Assembly (NCBI RefSeq): GCF_013307435.2
Contig: NZ_CP102845.1
Coordinates: 4,691,001-4,755,000 of the forward strand
Length of the DNA: 64,000 bases
Direction of reading: 5' to 3'
Source: Microvirga terrae
Lineage (GTDB): Bacteria > Pseudomonadota > Alphaproteobacteria > Rhizobiales > Beijerinckiaceae
Part shown: piece after piece, positions 41,209 through 49,565 of the stretch
How the letters are laid out: each line of letters begins with the position of its first letter
Numbering within the stretch: the stretch's first letter is position 1
The notes under the pieces: model-generated
Databases searched by the model: none
The model's input: only the letters and a program-made list of their open reading frames with translations
Told to the model about the DNA's origin: nothing
Translations under genes and position numbers: made by a program

Positions 41209-41543
41209 GCTTCGCGTTCCGGCTTTCCGGCCAGCACCACGTAAAAGCCTAAGCCGTCCTGGACAGGCAGGGTCTGCAGCCGGTCGATCCAGCCGCGCTT
41301 CTTGGCCTCCAACAGGGCCTTGCCGACCGGCTGGAACAGGGTCTCGCCGCCGCCTTCCGGCGGCGGATCGAGGCGGATGGCCACCGCTTTCGACGGGGAG
41401 AAGCGGCTGCGCTCCAGCATGTCCTGGATCGAGGCCGCGGCCTTTTCCCGTGACGCGGCCCGCAGATCGAGCACGCTCTCGGCATCGGTGACGCCCAGGC
41501 CGCCGCGGAGCTTGTTGGCGTAGAATTCCTCGAAATGGGGCAT
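41205..41543 (-). CDS. 112-residue conserved-looking protein, unknown function
   Basis: The product is soluble with alternating helix and strand and no signal or TM. The middle (VLDLRAASREKAAASIQDML) followed by a strand (KAVAIRLDPPPEGGG) and a C-terminal VQDGLGFYVVLAGK loosely recall the Smr fold, but the DLHG and GxG motifs of true Smr domains are missing. It is co-directional with hss downstream across a family B repeat. I do not recognise a family. Confidence 0.65.
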   Translation of the reverse strand: MPHFEEFYANKLRGGLGVTDAESVLDLRAASREKAAASIQDMLERSRFSPSKAVAIRLDPPPEGGGETLFQPVGKALLEAKKRGWIDRLQTLPVQDGLGFYVVLAGKPEREA

Positions 41544-41600
41544 CTCAGCTCACTCCATGGGTCGTGCCCGGCCCTCGCCGCCAGACATGACATCCGCCAC

Positions 41601-41693
41601 GTCATGGCCGGGACGGGCCTGTCCCGGCCATCCTGATTGTTCGTAACGCTGCGCTCTTCGCATCGCGATCACCGGCTCAAGGCCGGCGACGAC
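41601..41693. repeat. Dispersed mosaic palindrome, family B (copy 2)
   Basis: GTCATGGCCGGGAC-GGGCCT-GTCCCGGCCAT and ATCACCGGC-TCAAG-GCCGGCGAC hairpins enclose a middle with GCTGCGCTCTTCGCATCG that resembles copy 1. It lies between the 112-residue protein gene and hss. Confidence 0.72.
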
Positions 41694-41749
41694 GTGGAGA
41701 GTGTCCCTTCACGGCCGCCATAGGACGGTCGGGAAGGACGATGAGCGGG

Positions 41750-43177
41750 TTACCGCACCAGCACGTTCCGGAACTGCCACGGATCGGACGAATCGATGTC
41801 CTCCGGGAAGAAACCGGGGCGGTCGGTGAGCGGGGTCCAGTCGGTATAGTGGCCGTTCACCGGGCCGAGATAGGGCAGCTGCACTTCGAGGCAGCGGCGG
41901 AAATCCATCTCGTCGGCCTCGACGATGCCGGCGTTCGGGTTCTCCAGCGCCCAGACCATGCCGGCGAGCACCGCGGAGGTCACCTGCAGGCCGGTGGCGT
42001 TCTGGTAGGGCGCCACGCGGCGCGTCTCCTCGATGGAGAGCTGAGAGCCGTACCAATAGGCGTTCTTGCCGTGGCCGTAGAGCAGCACGCCGAGCTCGTC
42101 GATGCCGTCCACGATCTCGTTCTCGTCGAGGATGTGCTGCTCCTCCTGGAACTTGCCGGCGCTGCCGAACATCTCGTGCAGCGAGAGCACCGCCTCGTTG
42201 CACGGATGGTAGGCGTAGTGGCAGGTCGGGCGGTACACGGCCTTCCCCTCCTCGCGCACGGTGTAATAATCCGCAATCGAGATCGACTCGTTGTGGGTGA
42301 CCAGGAAACCGTATTGCGGGCCCGGGGTCGGGCACCAGGTGCGCACGCGGGTGTTGGCGCCGGGCTGAAGCAGGTAGATCGCCTGCGCGTCGGGGCCGAG
42401 CGTGCCGGCGTTCTCCGGCATCCATGTCTCGTGCGTGCCCCAGCCGAGCTCGGCCGGCTGCAGACCCTCCGACACGAAGCCGTCCACCGACCAGGTGTTC
42501 ACGAAGGTGCCCATGGGCTTCTCGGACCTGGCGCGCTGGGTGTCGCGCTCGGCGATGTGGATGCCCTTCACGCCGACCTGGCGGGCCAAGCGGGCCCAGT
42601 CCTCGCGGCTCTTCGGCTCGTCATGGGCGATCCCGAGATCGCCCGCCACGTTGACCAGTGCCTGCTTGACGAACCAGGACACCATGCCGGGATTGGCCCC
42701 GCAGCAGGACACCGCCGTGGTGCCGCCCGGATTGCGCCTGCGCGCCTCCATGGTGATCTCACGCAGGGCGAAGTTCGTGCGCGACTCGGGCCCCTTGCTC
42801 TTGTCGAAATAGAAGCCGGGCCAGGGCTCGTTGACGGTGTCGATATAGAAGCAGTTGAGCGAGCGGCACAGCTCCATGATGTCGACGGAGCCGGTGTCCA
42901 CCGAGAGGTTGACGCAGAAGCCCTGTCCGCCGCCGGCGGTGAGCAGCGGCGTGAGCAACTCGCGGAAATTGTCCTTGGTCACGGCCTGCTGGATGAAGCG
43001 GATGCCGCGCTCGTCGAGAAGCTCCTTGTGCTTCTCCTGCGGATCGATGACCACGAAGCGGCTCTTGTCGTACTCGAAATGGCGTTCGATGAGCGGCAGA
43101 GTGCCCTGGCCGATCGAGCCGAAGCCGATCATGACGATGGGGCCGGTGATGCGACCGTGAACGGGCCAAGTGGTCAT
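41750..43177 (-). CDS. hss: Homospermidine synthase
   Basis: The 475-residue NAD-dependent enzyme joins two putrescines (or putrescine and spermidine) into homospermidine, the main polyamine of many Alphaproteobacteria. The N-terminal dinucleotide fold (GPIVMIGFGSIGQGTLPLIERHF), FCVNLSVDTGSVDIMELC, VNEPWPGF, SCCGANPGMVSWF and the WGTHETWMPENAG region are family marks; length is standard. GAAGGAG precedes the ATG at 43177. Putrescine would come from the ornithine decarboxylase encoded 2.3 kb away on the same strand. An acetyltransferase and an opposed MFS gene lie between. Confidence 0.95.
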   Translation of the reverse strand: MTTWPVHGRITGPIVMIGFGSIGQGTLPLIERHFEYDKSRFVVIDPQEKHKELLDERGIRFIQQAVTKDNFRELLTPLLTAGGGQGFCVNLSVDTGSVDIMELCRSLNCFYIDTVNEPWPGFYFDKSKGPESRTNFALREITMEARRRNPGGTTAVSCCGANPGMVSWFVKQALVNVAGDLGIAHDEPKSREDWARLARQVGVKGIHIAERDTQRARSEKPMGTFVNTWSVDGFVSEGLQPAELGWGTHETWMPENAGTLGPDAQAIYLLQPGANTRVRTWCPTPGPQYGFLVTHNESISIADYYTVREEGKAVYRPTCHYAYHPCNEAVLSLHEMFGSAGKFQEEQHILDENEIVDGIDELGVLLYGHGKNAYWYGSQLSIEETRRVAPYQNATGLQVTSAVLAGMVWALENPNAGIVEADEMDFRRCLEVQLPYLGPVNGHYTDWTPLTDRPGFFPEDIDSSDPWQFRNVLVR

Positions 43178-43427
43178 CAGAGCTGTCTCCTTCGCGATAG
43201 CAGAGATGGAAAACGGTAAACGCCGAACGGCGGGTTTGGGCGCATGTAGGAGTGCTAAGCCCCCGGGGTCAATGCCCGGGGCCCTCCCCCGGCCCGGCGG
43301 GGCAATTTCCCTGCGGATGGCGAAGGGTGGATGACAGCCCCGGCGCGCCGTGCTCATTACACCCTCGACATCGTGCAACAGGGCTGCATGATCGCAGACC
43401 TCTTTTCCGTTCACCCGGCCGCGAGCG

Positions 43428-44642
43428 ATGAAATTCCACGACCTTGTCAGGCAGTATTGGCGCATCATCGGGCTCGGCTTCGCCCTGACCTTCCTGTCAT
43501 CCTTCGGCCAGACCTTCTTCATCTCCCTGTCGGGTCCCGACATCCGCCAGGCCTTCGGTCTCACGCACGGCGCCTTCGGGTCGATCTATTCCCTCGCGAC
43601 CCTGTCGTCCGGGCTCCTGATGATCTGGGCTGGCAGCGTCATCGACCGGGTCGACATTCGCCTCTACGCCACCACAGCCATGCTTGGCCTGGCGGCGGCG
43701 GCAGTCAGTCTGTCCGTGGCGCCCAATCTCGTAGCGCTGGGCCTGAGCCTGTTCGCCCTGCGCCTGTTCGGCCAGGGCATGCTCAGCCATGCGGGCGTGA
43801 TGAGCACGGCGCGCCTGCACGAGGGCGTGCGCGGGCGGGCCCTGGGCGTGGCTGCGCTGGGCTTTCCGGCCGGAGAGGCGACCCTTCCGGCCCTTGCCAT
43901 CGCGCTGATCGCCGCCTTCGGATGGACGGGCGCCTGGCGCATCGCCGCGCTCGTCATCGTGGCGGCGCTCGCCGCCGGCTGGCTGCTCGGCGTTGTCCTC
44001 GCGGCGAAGGACGCGGACCTCGAGGCATCGGCACGCAAGAAGGCCTCGGGCGATCCGGGGCCGCGATGGAGCGACATCCTGCGTGATTGGCGCTTCCTGG
44101 CGCTCATCCCGACCATGATCGGCTACCCGGCGATCATGACGGCCTATTTCTTCCATCAGCGCTTCATCGCGGATCTGAAGGGCTGGTCCCTGGAGCTCTT
44201 GGCCAGCAGCATCACGCTCTTCGCCCTGGTGTCCGTGGTGGTGGCCATGAGCGCTGGCAGCTTCGTCGACCGGTTCGGCGCCGTGCGCCTCAGCCATTTC
44301 TACCTGGCCGGCATGACGGCGGCGTCCGTCACGCTGGCGACGTTCGACGCGCCGTTCCTGCCGCTCGTGTTCTTCGGGCTCGTCGGTCTGACGTCCGGCT
44401 GCACCAACGTGGTGATCGCGGCCGTTCTGGCGGAGTTGTTTGGCACCGCGCATCTGGGCAAGATCCGGGCGCTTGCCGGCGCCATCATGGTGGTGGCCTC
44501 GGCCGCGACGCCAGGCGCGATCGGCCTTCTGTTCGACGCGGGTGTGAGTCTGGAAGCGGTCTGCCTGGGCTTTGCCGCCTACATGGTCGCGGCGGCGGCC
44601 GTCACCTTCGTACTGCCCAACCCGAGGGCTGCGCGCGTTTAG
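43428..44642 (+). CDS. MFS transporter
   Basis: The 404-residue membrane protein has about 12 TM helices in two bundles with a charged central loop (AAKDADLEASARKKASGDPGPRW). The MFS pattern GPDIRQAFGLTHGAFGSIYSLATLSSGLLMIWAGSVIDR near the N-terminus is clear. Substrate is unknown; its place among polyamine genes allows but does not prove a polyamine role. The ATG at 43428 has only a weak ribosome site. A hairpin (44641-44660) follows the stop. Confidence 0.87.
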   Translation: MKFHDLVRQYWRIIGLGFALTFLSSFGQTFFISLSGPDIRQAFGLTHGAFGSIYSLATLSSGLLMIWAGSVIDRVDIRLYATTAMLGLAAAAVSLSVAPNLVALGLSLFALRLFGQGMLSHAGVMSTARLHEGVRGRALGVAALGFPAGEATLPALAIALIAAFGWTGAWRIAALVIVAALAAGWLLGVVLAAKDADLEASARKKASGDPGPRWSDILRDWRFLALIPTMIGYPAIMTAYFFHQRFIADLKGWSLELLASSITLFALVSVVVAMSAGSFVDRFGAVRLSHFYLAGMTAASVTLATFDAPFLPLVFFGLVGLTSGCTNVVIAAVLAELFGTAHLGKIRALAGAIMVVASAATPGAIGLLFDAGVSLEAVCLGFAAYMVAAAAVTFVLPNPRAARV

Positions 44643-44660
44643 AGCGTCGAGCGACGCTCT
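44641..44660 (+). terminator. GC-rich hairpin at the end of the MFS gene
   Basis: AGAGCGTCG and CGACGCTCT are perfect inverted repeats around AG, beginning inside the stop codon. No T-tract follows. It may end or protect the MFS transcript, together with the family A palindrome 13 bp further on. Confidence 0.45.
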
Positions 44661-44673
44661 CCCGAGAGAGGAG

Positions 44674-44720
44674 GCATCGGATCAATCCCAAAAGTGCCGA
44701 TCCACTTTCGGGTCCGATGC
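44674..44720. repeat. Dispersed palindrome, family A (copy 4)
   Basis: GCATCGGATC and TCCGATGC frame the core CCAAAAGTG-CCGATC-CACTTTCGG. It lies between the convergent MFS and acetyltransferase genes. Confidence 0.7.
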
Positions 44721-44748
44721 TCCAGCCCTCGGGAGGATCTCGTCGGGT

Positions 44749-45321
44749 TCAATACGCGGGGCGAAGGCCCGACAGCACGCCCTGCGCGGCGGCAGCGACG
44801 AGCGCGCCGAGATCGGGCTTCTGCTCGAACGCTCCCGTGGCGGACACGAGACCGCGGGCATCGTCGAGGGCGCCGGCCTCGAGTTCGAGCGCCAGGAAGC
44901 GGCTGCGCTCGTAGGGACCCGGCAGCCAGAGAGAGCCGGTCTTCCCGGCCGAGAAGCCGAAGCGCTCGTAATAGGGTGCGTCGCCCACCAGCAGCACCGC
45001 CTTGTGGCCGAGATCGGCGGCGCGCGTCAGCGCCTCACGCATGAGCTTGCCCCCGAGGCCGAGGCTCTGCACGGACGGATCGATCGCGATCGGGCCGAGC
45101 ATCAGCGCGGCGCGGTTCGGACCCGCCGAGACGTGCCACAGGCGCACCGTGCCGATGATCTCGCCGTCCCGGTCGATGACCAGGGACAGGCCGTCGGCCG
45201 GCATCCTGCCCTCGCGCAGGCGTTCGCAGGTCTTCTGGAACCGGGCGGGTCCGAAGCAGGCATCGAGCAGCGCCTCGCGGGCCTCGACATCGCGGAAGGT
45301 TTCTTCGCGGATCGTGATCAT
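44749..45321 (-). CDS. GNAT N-acetyltransferase
   Basis: The 190-residue protein has the GNAT fold: MITIREETFRDVEAREALLD at the N-terminus, IIGTVRLWHV, and the acetyl-CoA loop PSVQSLGLGGKLMREAL, then LVGDAPYYERFGF. The last block is typical of the YhbS-type group. Substrate is not evident; an amine target is plausible beside polyamine genes. ATG at 45321 follows a weak site. A family A palindrome separates it from the decarboxylase gene upstream. Confidence 0.85.
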   Translation of the reverse strand: MITIREETFRDVEAREALLDACFGPARFQKTCERLREGRMPADGLSLVIDRDGEIIGTVRLWHVSAGPNRAALMLGPIAIDPSVQSLGLGGKLMREALTRAADLGHKAVLLVGDAPYYERFGFSAGKTGSLWLPGPYERSRFLALELEAGALDDARGLVSATGAFEQKPDLGALVAAAAQGVLSGLRPAY

Positions 45322-45460
45322 GGCCGTGGCCTCCCAAAACACGTGGGGTGAGCGACAGCCCTCGCACCTGCTCGAGACCGAGCAGGCCGTCCGGGACAAC
45401 TCTGTTGGGTTGGTGCCTGCCTCATTCGACGAGGCAGGCGGGACGTGAGTTTCTAAAGTC

Positions 45461-45505
45461 GCATTCGCTTCCGCAAAACCGGCAAGCCACTTTTGCGGAG
45501 AATGC
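45461..45505. repeat. Dispersed palindrome, family A (copy 5, variant)
   Basis: GCATTCGCTTCCGCAAAA and TTTTGCGGAGAATGC form the arms, around CCGGCAAGCCAC. It keeps the GCAT frame and CCAC-TTTT core of the family but with altered arms. It starts next to the decarboxylase stop (45507-45509) and could serve as its transcript end. Confidence 0.6.
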
Positions 45506-45506
45506 T

Positions 45507-46661
45507 TTAGATCACGTAGGACTTGAGCGGCGGGAAGCCGTTGAACGCGACCGCCGAGTAGGTGGTCGTGTAGGCGCCCGTGCCCTCGATCAGCACCTTG
45601 TCGCCGATCTCCAGCGAGACGGGGAGCAGGTAGGGCTCCTTCTCGTAGAGAACGTCGGCCGAGTCGCAGGTGGGGCCCGCGAGCACGCACGGCACCATCC
45701 GGTCCTGGTCGTGCTCCGTGCGGATCGGGTAGCGGATCGACTCGTCCATCGTCTCGGCGAGACCGCCGAACTTGCCGATGTCGAGATAGACCCAGCGCAC
45801 CTCGTCCTCGTCGCGGCTCTTCTTCGACACGAGAACGACCTCGGCCTCGATGACGCCCGCGTTGCCGACCATGCCGCGGCCCGGCTCGATGATCGTCTCC
45901 GGGATGCGGTTGCCGAAGTGCTTCGACAGCGCCCGGAAGATCGACTCGCCATAGGCTTCGACCTGCGGCACCGTCTTCAGGTACTTGGTCGGGAAGCCGC
46001 CGCCGAGGTTGACCATCGACAGGTGGATGCCGCGGTGAGCGCATTCACGGAAGATCGCCGAAGCGGACCCGAGAGCCTGGTCCCAGGCTTCCGTGTTGCG
46101 CTGCTGCGAGCCCACGTGGAAGGACACGCCGTAAGCCTCCAGGCCCTGACGGTAGGCATGCTCCAGCACGTCCACGGCCATCTCGGGCACGCAGCCGAAC
46201 TTGCGGGAGAGCGGCCACTCGGCGCCGGCGCCGTCGCACAGGATGCGGCAGAACACCTTCACCTCGGACGCGTCGATGCCGGCCGTCGCGGCGGCCCGGG
46301 AGATCTTCTCGACCTCGGCCTCGCAGTCGACCGCATAGAGGCGCACGCCGAGCTCGAGGGCGCGCACGACGTCGCGCTCCTTCTTGATCGTGTTGCCGAA
46401 GGAGATGCGGTCGGGCGTCGCGCCGGCATCCAGCGCGAGCTGGATCTCGACCACGGACGCCGTGTCGAAGCAGGAGCCGAGCTCGGCCAGGAGCTTGAGC
46501 ACCTGCGGCTCCGGATTGGCCTTCACGGCGTAGAAGACGCGCGTGTCGGGGAGCGCACGGGCAAACTTGGAGTAGTTGTCGCGCACGACCTCGAGGTCGA
46601 CGACCACGCACGGGCCGTCCTCACGTCGGTTGCGCAGGAATTCACGGATGCGCTGAGTCAT
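45507..46661 (-). CDS. Ornithine (ornithine/lysine) decarboxylase, alanine-racemase-fold type
   Basis: The 384-residue PLP enzyme makes putrescine from ornithine. FYAVKANP holds the PLP lysine K47; SFHVGSQQ, VNLGGGFPTKY and EPGRGMVGNAG are cofactor-contact blocks; GPTCDSADVLYEK carries the C-terminal catalytic cysteine. The group is the eukaryotic-like ODC family that in Rhizobia may also accept lysine. Homospermidine synthase downstream uses the product. A roughly 450-base leader with a possible leader peptide lies upstream. Confidence 0.93.
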   Translation of the reverse strand: MTQRIREFLRNRREDGPCVVVDLEVVRDNYSKFARALPDTRVFYAVKANPEPQVLKLLAELGSCFDTASVVEIQLALDAGATPDRISFGNTIKKERDVVRALELGVRLYAVDCEAEVEKISRAAATAGIDASEVKVFCRILCDGAGAEWPLSRKFGCVPEMAVDVLEHAYRQGLEAYGVSFHVGSQQRNTEAWDQALGSASAIFRECAHRGIHLSMVNLGGGFPTKYLKTVPQVEAYGESIFRALSKHFGNRIPETIIEPGRGMVGNAGVIEAEVVLVSKKSRDEDEVRWVYLDIGKFGGLAETMDESIRYPIRTEHDQDRMVPCVLAGPTCDSADVLYEKEPYLLPVSLEIGDKVLIEGTGAYTTTYSAVAFNGFPPLKSYVI

Positions 46662-47305
46662 GGCGCTCTCCCCACCAAAGGTTCAATGGAGGTCTTCAAG
46701 CCTCCGGATTGAAATTCAGACGATCAGGAAGTCCTGCCGTCCGGCGTCAGCGGGGAAAGATGGCATCCCGCTTCGTGCGATGGAGACACGAGAAGCGGCG
46801 ATGGGCTCTTCACCCGACGATGCTGCCTTGGATTGGATGGGGATACTCCATCCGCACGCCTGGCAATGATAAACAAGCCTCTTCGGTGTTGACCTTTGGA
46901 GGGCCAACGAGACCAAAAAAGCCCGTTCGTCGTTGCTTTAAGTCGCGTCCCCCGTTGAGAACGAGGTGCGCCGGTTTTCGCCTCCGGCTGCCGGTTAGGG
47001 GTATCGAGAGCTAGGGCGCTCTCGGGCGGCTGTCCGGCCTCTTGTCCGGATGCCCACCAACCGGCACGCGACCACAGGCACGTGCGAAATTGGGCAGGGG
47101 TGAAATAAGCATATTCGCCAGGGATCACAAGAGCTTTTCGAACCCCGCCTGAGATTTTTTTAACCCTGCCGGGACCTGTGTCTTGCCCGCATCACCGTTC
47201 AGCCTCCATTAAGCGGGACCGGTACACGGAAGACGCTCGAGCCCCATATTCCAATGCCTTGAATTCCAGCCATTTTCCTCCTTCAGCCGAGAACGCCCCG
47301 CAGCC
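46662..47305. promoter_or_regulatory. Intergenic region with long leader of the ornithine decarboxylase gene (candidate speF-type RNA element)
   Basis: The 644-bp gap separates divergent decarboxylase (minus) and opgG (plus). On the minus strand it contains dyads such as CATCCGGACAAGAGGCCGGA, CCGGCAGCCGGAGGCGAAAACCGG, GAGCGCCCTAGCTCTC and a TTTTTT run at 46915-46920 after ACGGGC. A bipartite element called speF is known upstream of ornithine decarboxylase genes in Alphaproteobacteria (Rfam speF). Length, position and structure fit; identity to that model was not tested. A 33-codon frame lies at its 5' end. The opgG promoter must also lie here. Confidence 0.5.
47011..47112 (-). CDS. Possible 33-residue leader peptide of the decarboxylase leader
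   Basis: ATG at 47112 opens a frame ending TAG at 47011-47013. The peptide begins MLISPLPNFARACGRVPV, continues GGHPDKRPDSRPRAP, and is rich in Pro and Arg. Its 3' half lies within the strongest dyads of the leader, so ribosome movement would alter folding. No good ribosome site precedes it. Its Arg/Pro content recalls leader peptides that sense arginine or ornithine supply, but nothing proves translation. Confidence 0.3.
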   Translation of the reverse strand: MLISPLPNFARACGRVPVGGHPDKRPDSRPRAP

Positions 47306-48877
47306 ATGACGAACCTGTCCCGCCGTACTCTCCTGCAAAGCCTGCTCGCAGCCACCGCGCTGCCCGCCTTCCACCAGCAGGCTTCAGCCCAGCAGCAGAC
47401 CGGCGTGCCGGCGCCCAACCCCTTCCGGTACGAGGATGTGGTGCGCCGCGCCCGCGAGCTGGCGGCCGTACCCTATGAGGCTCCTCCGACCCAGCTGCCG
47501 GAGCCCCTCAACCGGCTCAGCTTCGACGATTATCGCGACATCCGTTTCCGGCCCGACAAGGCCCTGCTCGGCTCCGGCAACGGGCCGTTCCGGATGCAGC
47601 TCTTCCACCTGGGCTTCCTCTACCAGCGCCCCGTGACCGTGAACATCATCCGCGACGGGGTGCCCACGCCCGTGCCCTATCAGCGCGAGCTGTTCGATTA
47701 CGGCCGCAACAAGATCGAGCGGCCGCTGCCAGTCAATCTGGGCTTTGCGGGTTTCCGTCTCCACTATCCTCTGAATGACCCGAAGGTCCTCGACGAGCTC
47801 ATCGCGTTCCTGGGCGCGAGCTATTTCCGCTTCCTGGGCTCGGGCCAGAAATACGGCCTCTCGGCGCGGGGCCTGGCGATCAACGTGGAAGGGGGCGAGG
47901 CGGAGGAGTTCCCCCATTTCCGCGAATTCTGGGTCGAGATGCCCCGGCTCAACGACGAACGGGCCATCGTCTACGCCCTTCTCGACAGCCCGTCGGTCGC
48001 CGGCGCCTACCGGTTCGAGATCTACCCGTCGAAGGAAACCACCCTCGACGTCACGGCGACCTTGTTCCCGCGCCAGACCCTCACCAATGTGGGCGTGGCT
48101 CCCCTCACGTCCATGTTCTTCGAGGGCGAGAACGATCGGAAGCCGACGGACGATTACCGCCTCGAGATCCACGATTCGGACGGGCTCCTCATGCAGTCGG
48201 GCGCGGGCGAGTGGATCTGGCGGCCGCTGCGCAACCCGAGCGCCAAGACGATCTCGTCCTTCAGCGACAACAATCCCCGCGGCTTCGGACTGATGCAGCG
48301 CGACCGGGTGTTCGAGAACTACCAGGATCTCGAAGCCCATTATCACCAGCGCCCCGGCTACTGGGTCGAGCCCATCGGCCAATGGGGCGAAGGCTGGGTC
48401 GAGCTGGTCGAGCTTCCGACGCCGGACGAGACCCATGACAACATCGTGGCGTATTGGCAGCCGAACCGGCCCTTCGAGCCAGGCCAGGAGGTCGTCCTGT
48501 CCTATCGCCTGCGCGCCGCGTCGGCGATCGGCGCCATGCACCCGGGCGGGAAGGTGATCAACACCTTTCAGACCCCGCCCCGGGCCAGCGGATCGAACGC
48601 GCCAAGCGATTCCCGGCACCGGCGCTTCATCATCGACTTCGCGGGCGGCAACCTGCCCTATTATCTCGGCGCTCCCGAGCAGGTGCAGCTGGTGCCCTCC
48701 ACGTCGGTCGGGCAGATCACCAACACGTTCATCATGCCCAACGACCATACGAACGGCTTTCGGGCGGCCATCGACGTGAAGCTGGAGCCGGGACAATCGA
48801 CAGACCTGCGCGCCTTCCTGCGCGCCGGCAACCGGGCCCTGACGGAGACCTGGACCTATCCCTGGTTCGTGGAGTGA
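47306..48877 (+). CDS. opgG: Glucan biosynthesis protein, OpgG type
   Basis: The 523-residue periplasmic protein starts with a signal of Tat-like form (LSRRTLLQSLLAATALPAFHQQASAQ). The OpgG/OpgD domain shows NLGFAGFRLHYPLN, FLGASYFRFLGSGQKYGLSARGLAIN, LTSMFFEGENDR, EIHDSDGLLM, NPRGFGLMQRDRVFENYQD and YWVEPIGQWGEGWVEL. The YWVEP and SDRLL-type blocks resemble OpgG more than OpgD. It is a paralogue of the gene at 33102. OpgG normally acts with the OpgH synthase, which is not in this window. A cluster of family B repeats follows. Confidence 0.88.
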   Translation: MTNLSRRTLLQSLLAATALPAFHQQASAQQQTGVPAPNPFRYEDVVRRARELAAVPYEAPPTQLPEPLNRLSFDDYRDIRFRPDKALLGSGNGPFRMQLFHLGFLYQRPVTVNIIRDGVPTPVPYQRELFDYGRNKIERPLPVNLGFAGFRLHYPLNDPKVLDELIAFLGASYFRFLGSGQKYGLSARGLAINVEGGEAEEFPHFREFWVEMPRLNDERAIVYALLDSPSVAGAYRFEIYPSKETTLDVTATLFPRQTLTNVGVAPLTSMFFEGENDRKPTDDYRLEIHDSDGLLMQSGAGEWIWRPLRNPSAKTISSFSDNNPRGFGLMQRDRVFENYQDLEAHYHQRPGYWVEPIGQWGEGWVELVELPTPDETHDNIVAYWQPNRPFEPGQEVVLSYRLRAASAIGAMHPGGKVINTFQTPPRASGSNAPSDSRHRRFIIDFAGGNLPYYLGAPEQVQLVPSTSVGQITNTFIMPNDHTNGFRAAIDVKLEPGQSTDLRAFLRAGNRALTETWTYPWFVE

Positions 48878-48944
48878 TCTTGCGGGCCCGCACCTCTCCC
48901 GCCATCCTGCGGCCGGCTGACACCCTCCTCGTCGAAGCCACCAT

Positions 48945-49032
48945 GTCATGGCCGGGCTTGTCCCGGCCATCCCGCTGCGGTGAGGCGCGGCGCGTCCTGG
49001 ATCTGGATCACCGGCACAGGGCCGGTGATGAC
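48945..49032. repeat. Dispersed mosaic palindrome, family B (copy 3)
   Basis: GTCATGGCCGGG-CTTGT-CCCGGCCAT and GATCACCGGC-ACAGG-GCCGGTGATGAC hairpins flank a variable GC-rich middle. It starts 68 bp after the opgG stop. Confidence 0.75.
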
Positions 49033-49088
49033 GGGCCGAGGGTCGGAGTGGTGGACAGTGTGGGTGCGATGATGTTCTCACTTTGTTC

Positions 49089-49117
49089 TTGACAGCAGGT
49101 GCAAGCTAAGCTATATC
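49089..49117 (+). promoter_or_regulatory. Near-consensus housekeeping promoter without a following gene
   Basis: TTGACA at 49089-49094, a 17-bp spacer and TATATC at 49112-49117. This is the best sigma-70-type match noticed in the window and of the strength usual for stable RNA genes. The next protein start is 650 bp away. Confidence 0.72.
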
Positions 49118-49123
49118 ATGGCG

Positions 49124-49374
49124 CAGATCGGTTCCGACGAGGGGCGCGCTCGCGAGGCGTCGCAAGTGTGGGAGCCGGCACGGTCCTGCGACAGGCTTCG
49201 CACCCCTGGGCGCGCAGGAGGCCGACCTTGGGCTCCGTCCAGCTGGTCCGCCTGAAAAGAACCGTGCGCGACGAGCAGCTTGGCTCTCGCTTATCACCTC
49301 AGACATCGAGCCGGGCTGCCACTCGCGCCACCCTCGATCATCCTGACAGGCTCGCAGCGCAAGCTGCGGGCCTG
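49124..49374 (+). ncRNA. Candidate structured small RNA downstream of the strong promoter
   Basis: Nested stems GGAGCC (49171-49176)/GGCTCC (49231-49236) and CCTGCG (49185-49190)/CGCAGG (49213-49218) suggest a long rod. A strong hairpin, CAGGC-T-CGCAGC, GCAA loop, GCTGCG-G-GCCTG, occupies 49347-49374. The 3' end is not defined; no T-tract follows at once. Signature sequences of SRP RNA, RNase P and tmRNA were not seen. A divergent 6S RNA remains possible. It could also be only the leader of the ABC operon. Confidence 0.35.
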
Positions 49375-49456
49375 CAGGTGCTGGCTCTTTGACATCAGCA
49401 CAGATCGCAAACCCGCACTGCAGCGCGACGCTCCTCCGTCCCGCCACCCTCCGCCC

Positions 49457-49544
49457 GTCATGGCCGGCCCTGTGCCGGCCATCCCGATCGGAAGAGCGCC
49501 GCACCTCAAACAAGCGGGATCACCGGGACAAGCCCGGTGATGAC
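49457..49544. repeat. Dispersed mosaic palindrome, family B (copy 4)
   Basis: GTCATGGCCGGC-CCTGT-GCCGGCCAT and GATCACCGGG-ACAAG-CCCGGTGATGAC flank a middle with GATCGGAAGAGCGCCGCAC. Confidence 0.75.
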
Positions 49545-49565
49545 GGGGGCAGGATCAGGGCAGAC

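Noticed and set aside
46724..47128. 134-codon minus-strand frame in the decarboxylase leader
   Set aside because: No ribosome site, no domain, and it crosses the dyads and T-tract of a leader region; the composition is not gene-like.
49106..49513. Minus-strand frames of 66-135 codons between opgG and the importer
   Set aside because: They run through a family B palindrome and end inside the promoter; translations are Arg/Ala-rich without motifs.
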